Part shown: one piece after another, positions 62,221 through 64,000 of the stretch
Position numbering within the stretch: the stretch's first letter is position 1
Layout: every line of letters begins with the position of its first letter
Origin: Antedon mediterranea
Lineage: Eukaryota; Echinodermata; Crinoidea; Comatulida; Antedonidae
Direction of reading: 5' to 3'
Assembly (NCBI RefSeq): GCF_964355755.1
Contig: NC_092680.1
Coordinates: forward strand, 13,433,001-13,497,000
Length of the DNA stretch: 64,000 nt
The notes under the pieces: generated by a model
The model's input: the letters and a program-made list of their open reading frames with translations, nothing else
Databases searched by the model: none
What the model was told of the DNA's origin: nothing
Made by a program: the position numbers and the translations under genes

Positions 62221-63010
62221 TTGTGACAAATGTCCAATTTTATCTTTTTTGTTACATTTCTTTAAATAGGAACTAATTGTTATAAATACTGTAAATACAT
62301 TTTATACATATTTCAATTTGAAATAAAAGATTATATTTTTAACAGTTATGGTGTGATGTTATTAGTTTTATCACTATTATATCCTTTGGTACAAGATTTT
62401 GACTTTAACTGAGATAGTAGGTTTTTTTTTTTAAAGATTTTCGGAAGGCAATTCATCTCAACGAGAACATAATGAATCAAGATGCACACTCTATAGTGAA
62501 GTGATGAAATATGACGACAACAAATTAAAAAAATTTTACCTTCTCAATTTAAAAGGCCATGGGATGACCTCACAGCATCAGATAGAAACATTTTGGAAGA
62601 TTGTTAGTGAGGAAATTTAATGTAAAAGCGAGTCGCGGTCTTTTAAAAACGATTAACTTGTCTGTTTTATATCATACAGTATTAGGTCTAGTATATACTT
62701 ATATACAGAAAAATGAAAATTCGACTTTTAAAATTTACCTGGCTATATAATGACGTAACAACACCCGATAGACAAAATTCATGTCTAATATTCAACAGCT
62801 TCCATAATAAGTTTTAATGAAGAGGGTCAGTTTTCACTCCGAAGAGCTATAACAAATTGAAATATACTGTATAGAAGAAAAAAAAGTAACTCACCTTATT
62901 AAAATGTTTTTATATGATGATATAAAGAATTTTTTTTAAAAATTTATTTGAAAGATAGTTGATTAACCAAAACCTATTAACATTGGGCGCGCATTAGCGT
63001 GATGCTCTCT
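62221..63010. other. No gene seen
   Basis: AT-rich spacer between the Helentron end and the resumed satellite. A polyadenylation-like AATAAA lies at 62322. No ORF, TIR pair or tandem repeat is evident. Confidence 0.6.
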
Positions 63011-63078
63011 ATTAAACGATTATGCCATTGAAAACATGTTAGTGTGCTCTCTATTTTGTGTCACGTCTAGGTATATAC

Positions 63079-63110
<32 letters not shown>

Positions 63111-64000
63111 GAGTATATATACTATATACTGTATACGTACTACAGTATAATTATACAGTGCAGAATAGGTGAAAATAACGGGACCCGAATTTTCATCCAA
63201 TTTTCACCATTGATTGACCTAGACAATATAATAAAATGGGGGAGAAATGGAATTCGGATAAGTAGAGATGCGCTCTATTAAATGTGATGAGCTATGACGA
63301 AAGAGACAAAAATCCTCTATTTTATATTCGAGTGGCCATACGATGACGTCACAATGTCCGGTAAGCCATGTGGATGCATGATTCGATATCTACAACTCAT
63401 CTACTTTCAGAATTTTTAATAAAAAATAAAATTCACCATGTAGTTTAGAATCTATGACTGTTTAAAAAAAGCATTATTTTCACGAATTTTTTAACTTTTT
63501 CATCAAAAATGCGCGCAAATTGTTTAATTCTACGTGCTCGTATGACGTGATTTTAAGTCGAAATTGATTGAAAATTGGTAAATTTACTAGAAAAGGCTGA
63601 ATAAACAAAAATCAAGCAAAAAAAAGATGTTTTTGCGCGATGTGCGCACGCGCGCGTAAAAAAATTGCGCACGCGTGGGAATTTTTGAAATGCTCAAAAT
63701 GACATGAAACGCGTAGAAAGTTGATTAGAAATTGATTTTTCGCATTTTGAAATTTTAAACGCGCGTGCGCGCGTAACTTTCAGTGAAACATGCCATTTTC
63801 TCTCCATAGAAAGTTAGCGCATGATATAAATTAAACTTTCGCCAAGTTTCAATTTAAATGGTTTAATAGTTTTCGTTCAAAATTAAATACGCGAAATTCA
63901 TAAAATTGCGCGTAACTTACGCTGCGCAACTCGGACGGTACCGAAAACCTTATTACGACATCTTCAGATAGAGGTCAATCTTTTGATAAAGTTATACAAT
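63011..64000. repeat. Satellite unit resumes (partial, runs off the window)
   Basis: From about 63011 the sequence again follows the 1.2-kb satellite: ACGATTATGCCATTGAAAA, the GTATATAC near-palindrome, GATGACGTCACAATGTCCGG, GTGCGCACGCGCGCG, and CGCGTAACTTACGCTGCGCA. It starts about 90 bp into a unit. The first TGACGTCA is missing. A (AGT)n microsatellite of about nine repeats (63080-63109) interrupts the GTATAC palindrome. It is more diverged than the main array units, as expected of an edge unit. Confidence 0.92.

Overview
This is AT-rich eukaryotic DNA, probably from a marine invertebrate deuterostome. An echinoderm is my best guess, from the recurrent AGGCCTAGGCCT and TACAGTACAGTA words and from an invertebrate-type MEK gene. 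That guess is inference. There are no bacterial operons, no CRISPR array and no tRNA or rRNA gene that I can recognise.

Layout. (1) 1-7.4 kb: the first three coding exons of a MAP2K1/2 (MEK) kinase on the minus strand, in perfect splice phase. Its introns hold a 27-bp minisatellite, a TA-flanked DNA transposon with perfect 25-bp terminal repeats, a 2.3-kb foldback element carrying a nested 185-bp Harbinger-type MITE, and 'acatttgtgg' minisatellites. (2) 7.5-15.9 kb: repeat-rich intergenic DNA with a non-autonomous Helentron (HINE) containing a (GTCY)n tract, 130-bp and 61-bp tandem repeats, two MITEs and three weak exon or ORF candidates. (3) 15.9-46.0 kb: a tandem satellite of 25 complete units plus one truncated unit, 1.15-1.35 kb each. 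The units are CpG-rich, with two TGACGTCA palindromes each, Z-DNA-like CG/CA tracts and a hairpin-bearing junction module present in 0 to 3 copies. (4) 46.0-51.1 kb: a roughly 330-bp tandem repeat whose units carry two exon-like segments, part of it re-duplicated as a 1.55-kb block. (5) 51.6-62.2 kb: an intact 3047-codon Helentron transposon gene. It encodes PHD, cysteine-protease-like, OTU, DUF6570-like, HUH Rep, PIF1 helicase and apurinic-type endonuclease regions. Its leader can fold into a three-armed cloverleaf, and its probable 3' end is near 62.2 kb. (6) 63.0-64.0 kb: the satellite resumes.

How the parts relate. The Helentron and the mini-exon array together form a 17-kb block lying inside the satellite. 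The HINE at 8.6-9.4 kb shares its hairpin terminus and subterminal sequence with the segment at 62.1-62.2 kb. The autonomous element is therefore a candidate source of the enzyme that moves the HINE. The satellite units also end in a hairpin plus CTAG, which invites a rolling-circle explanation, but that link is a hypothesis only.
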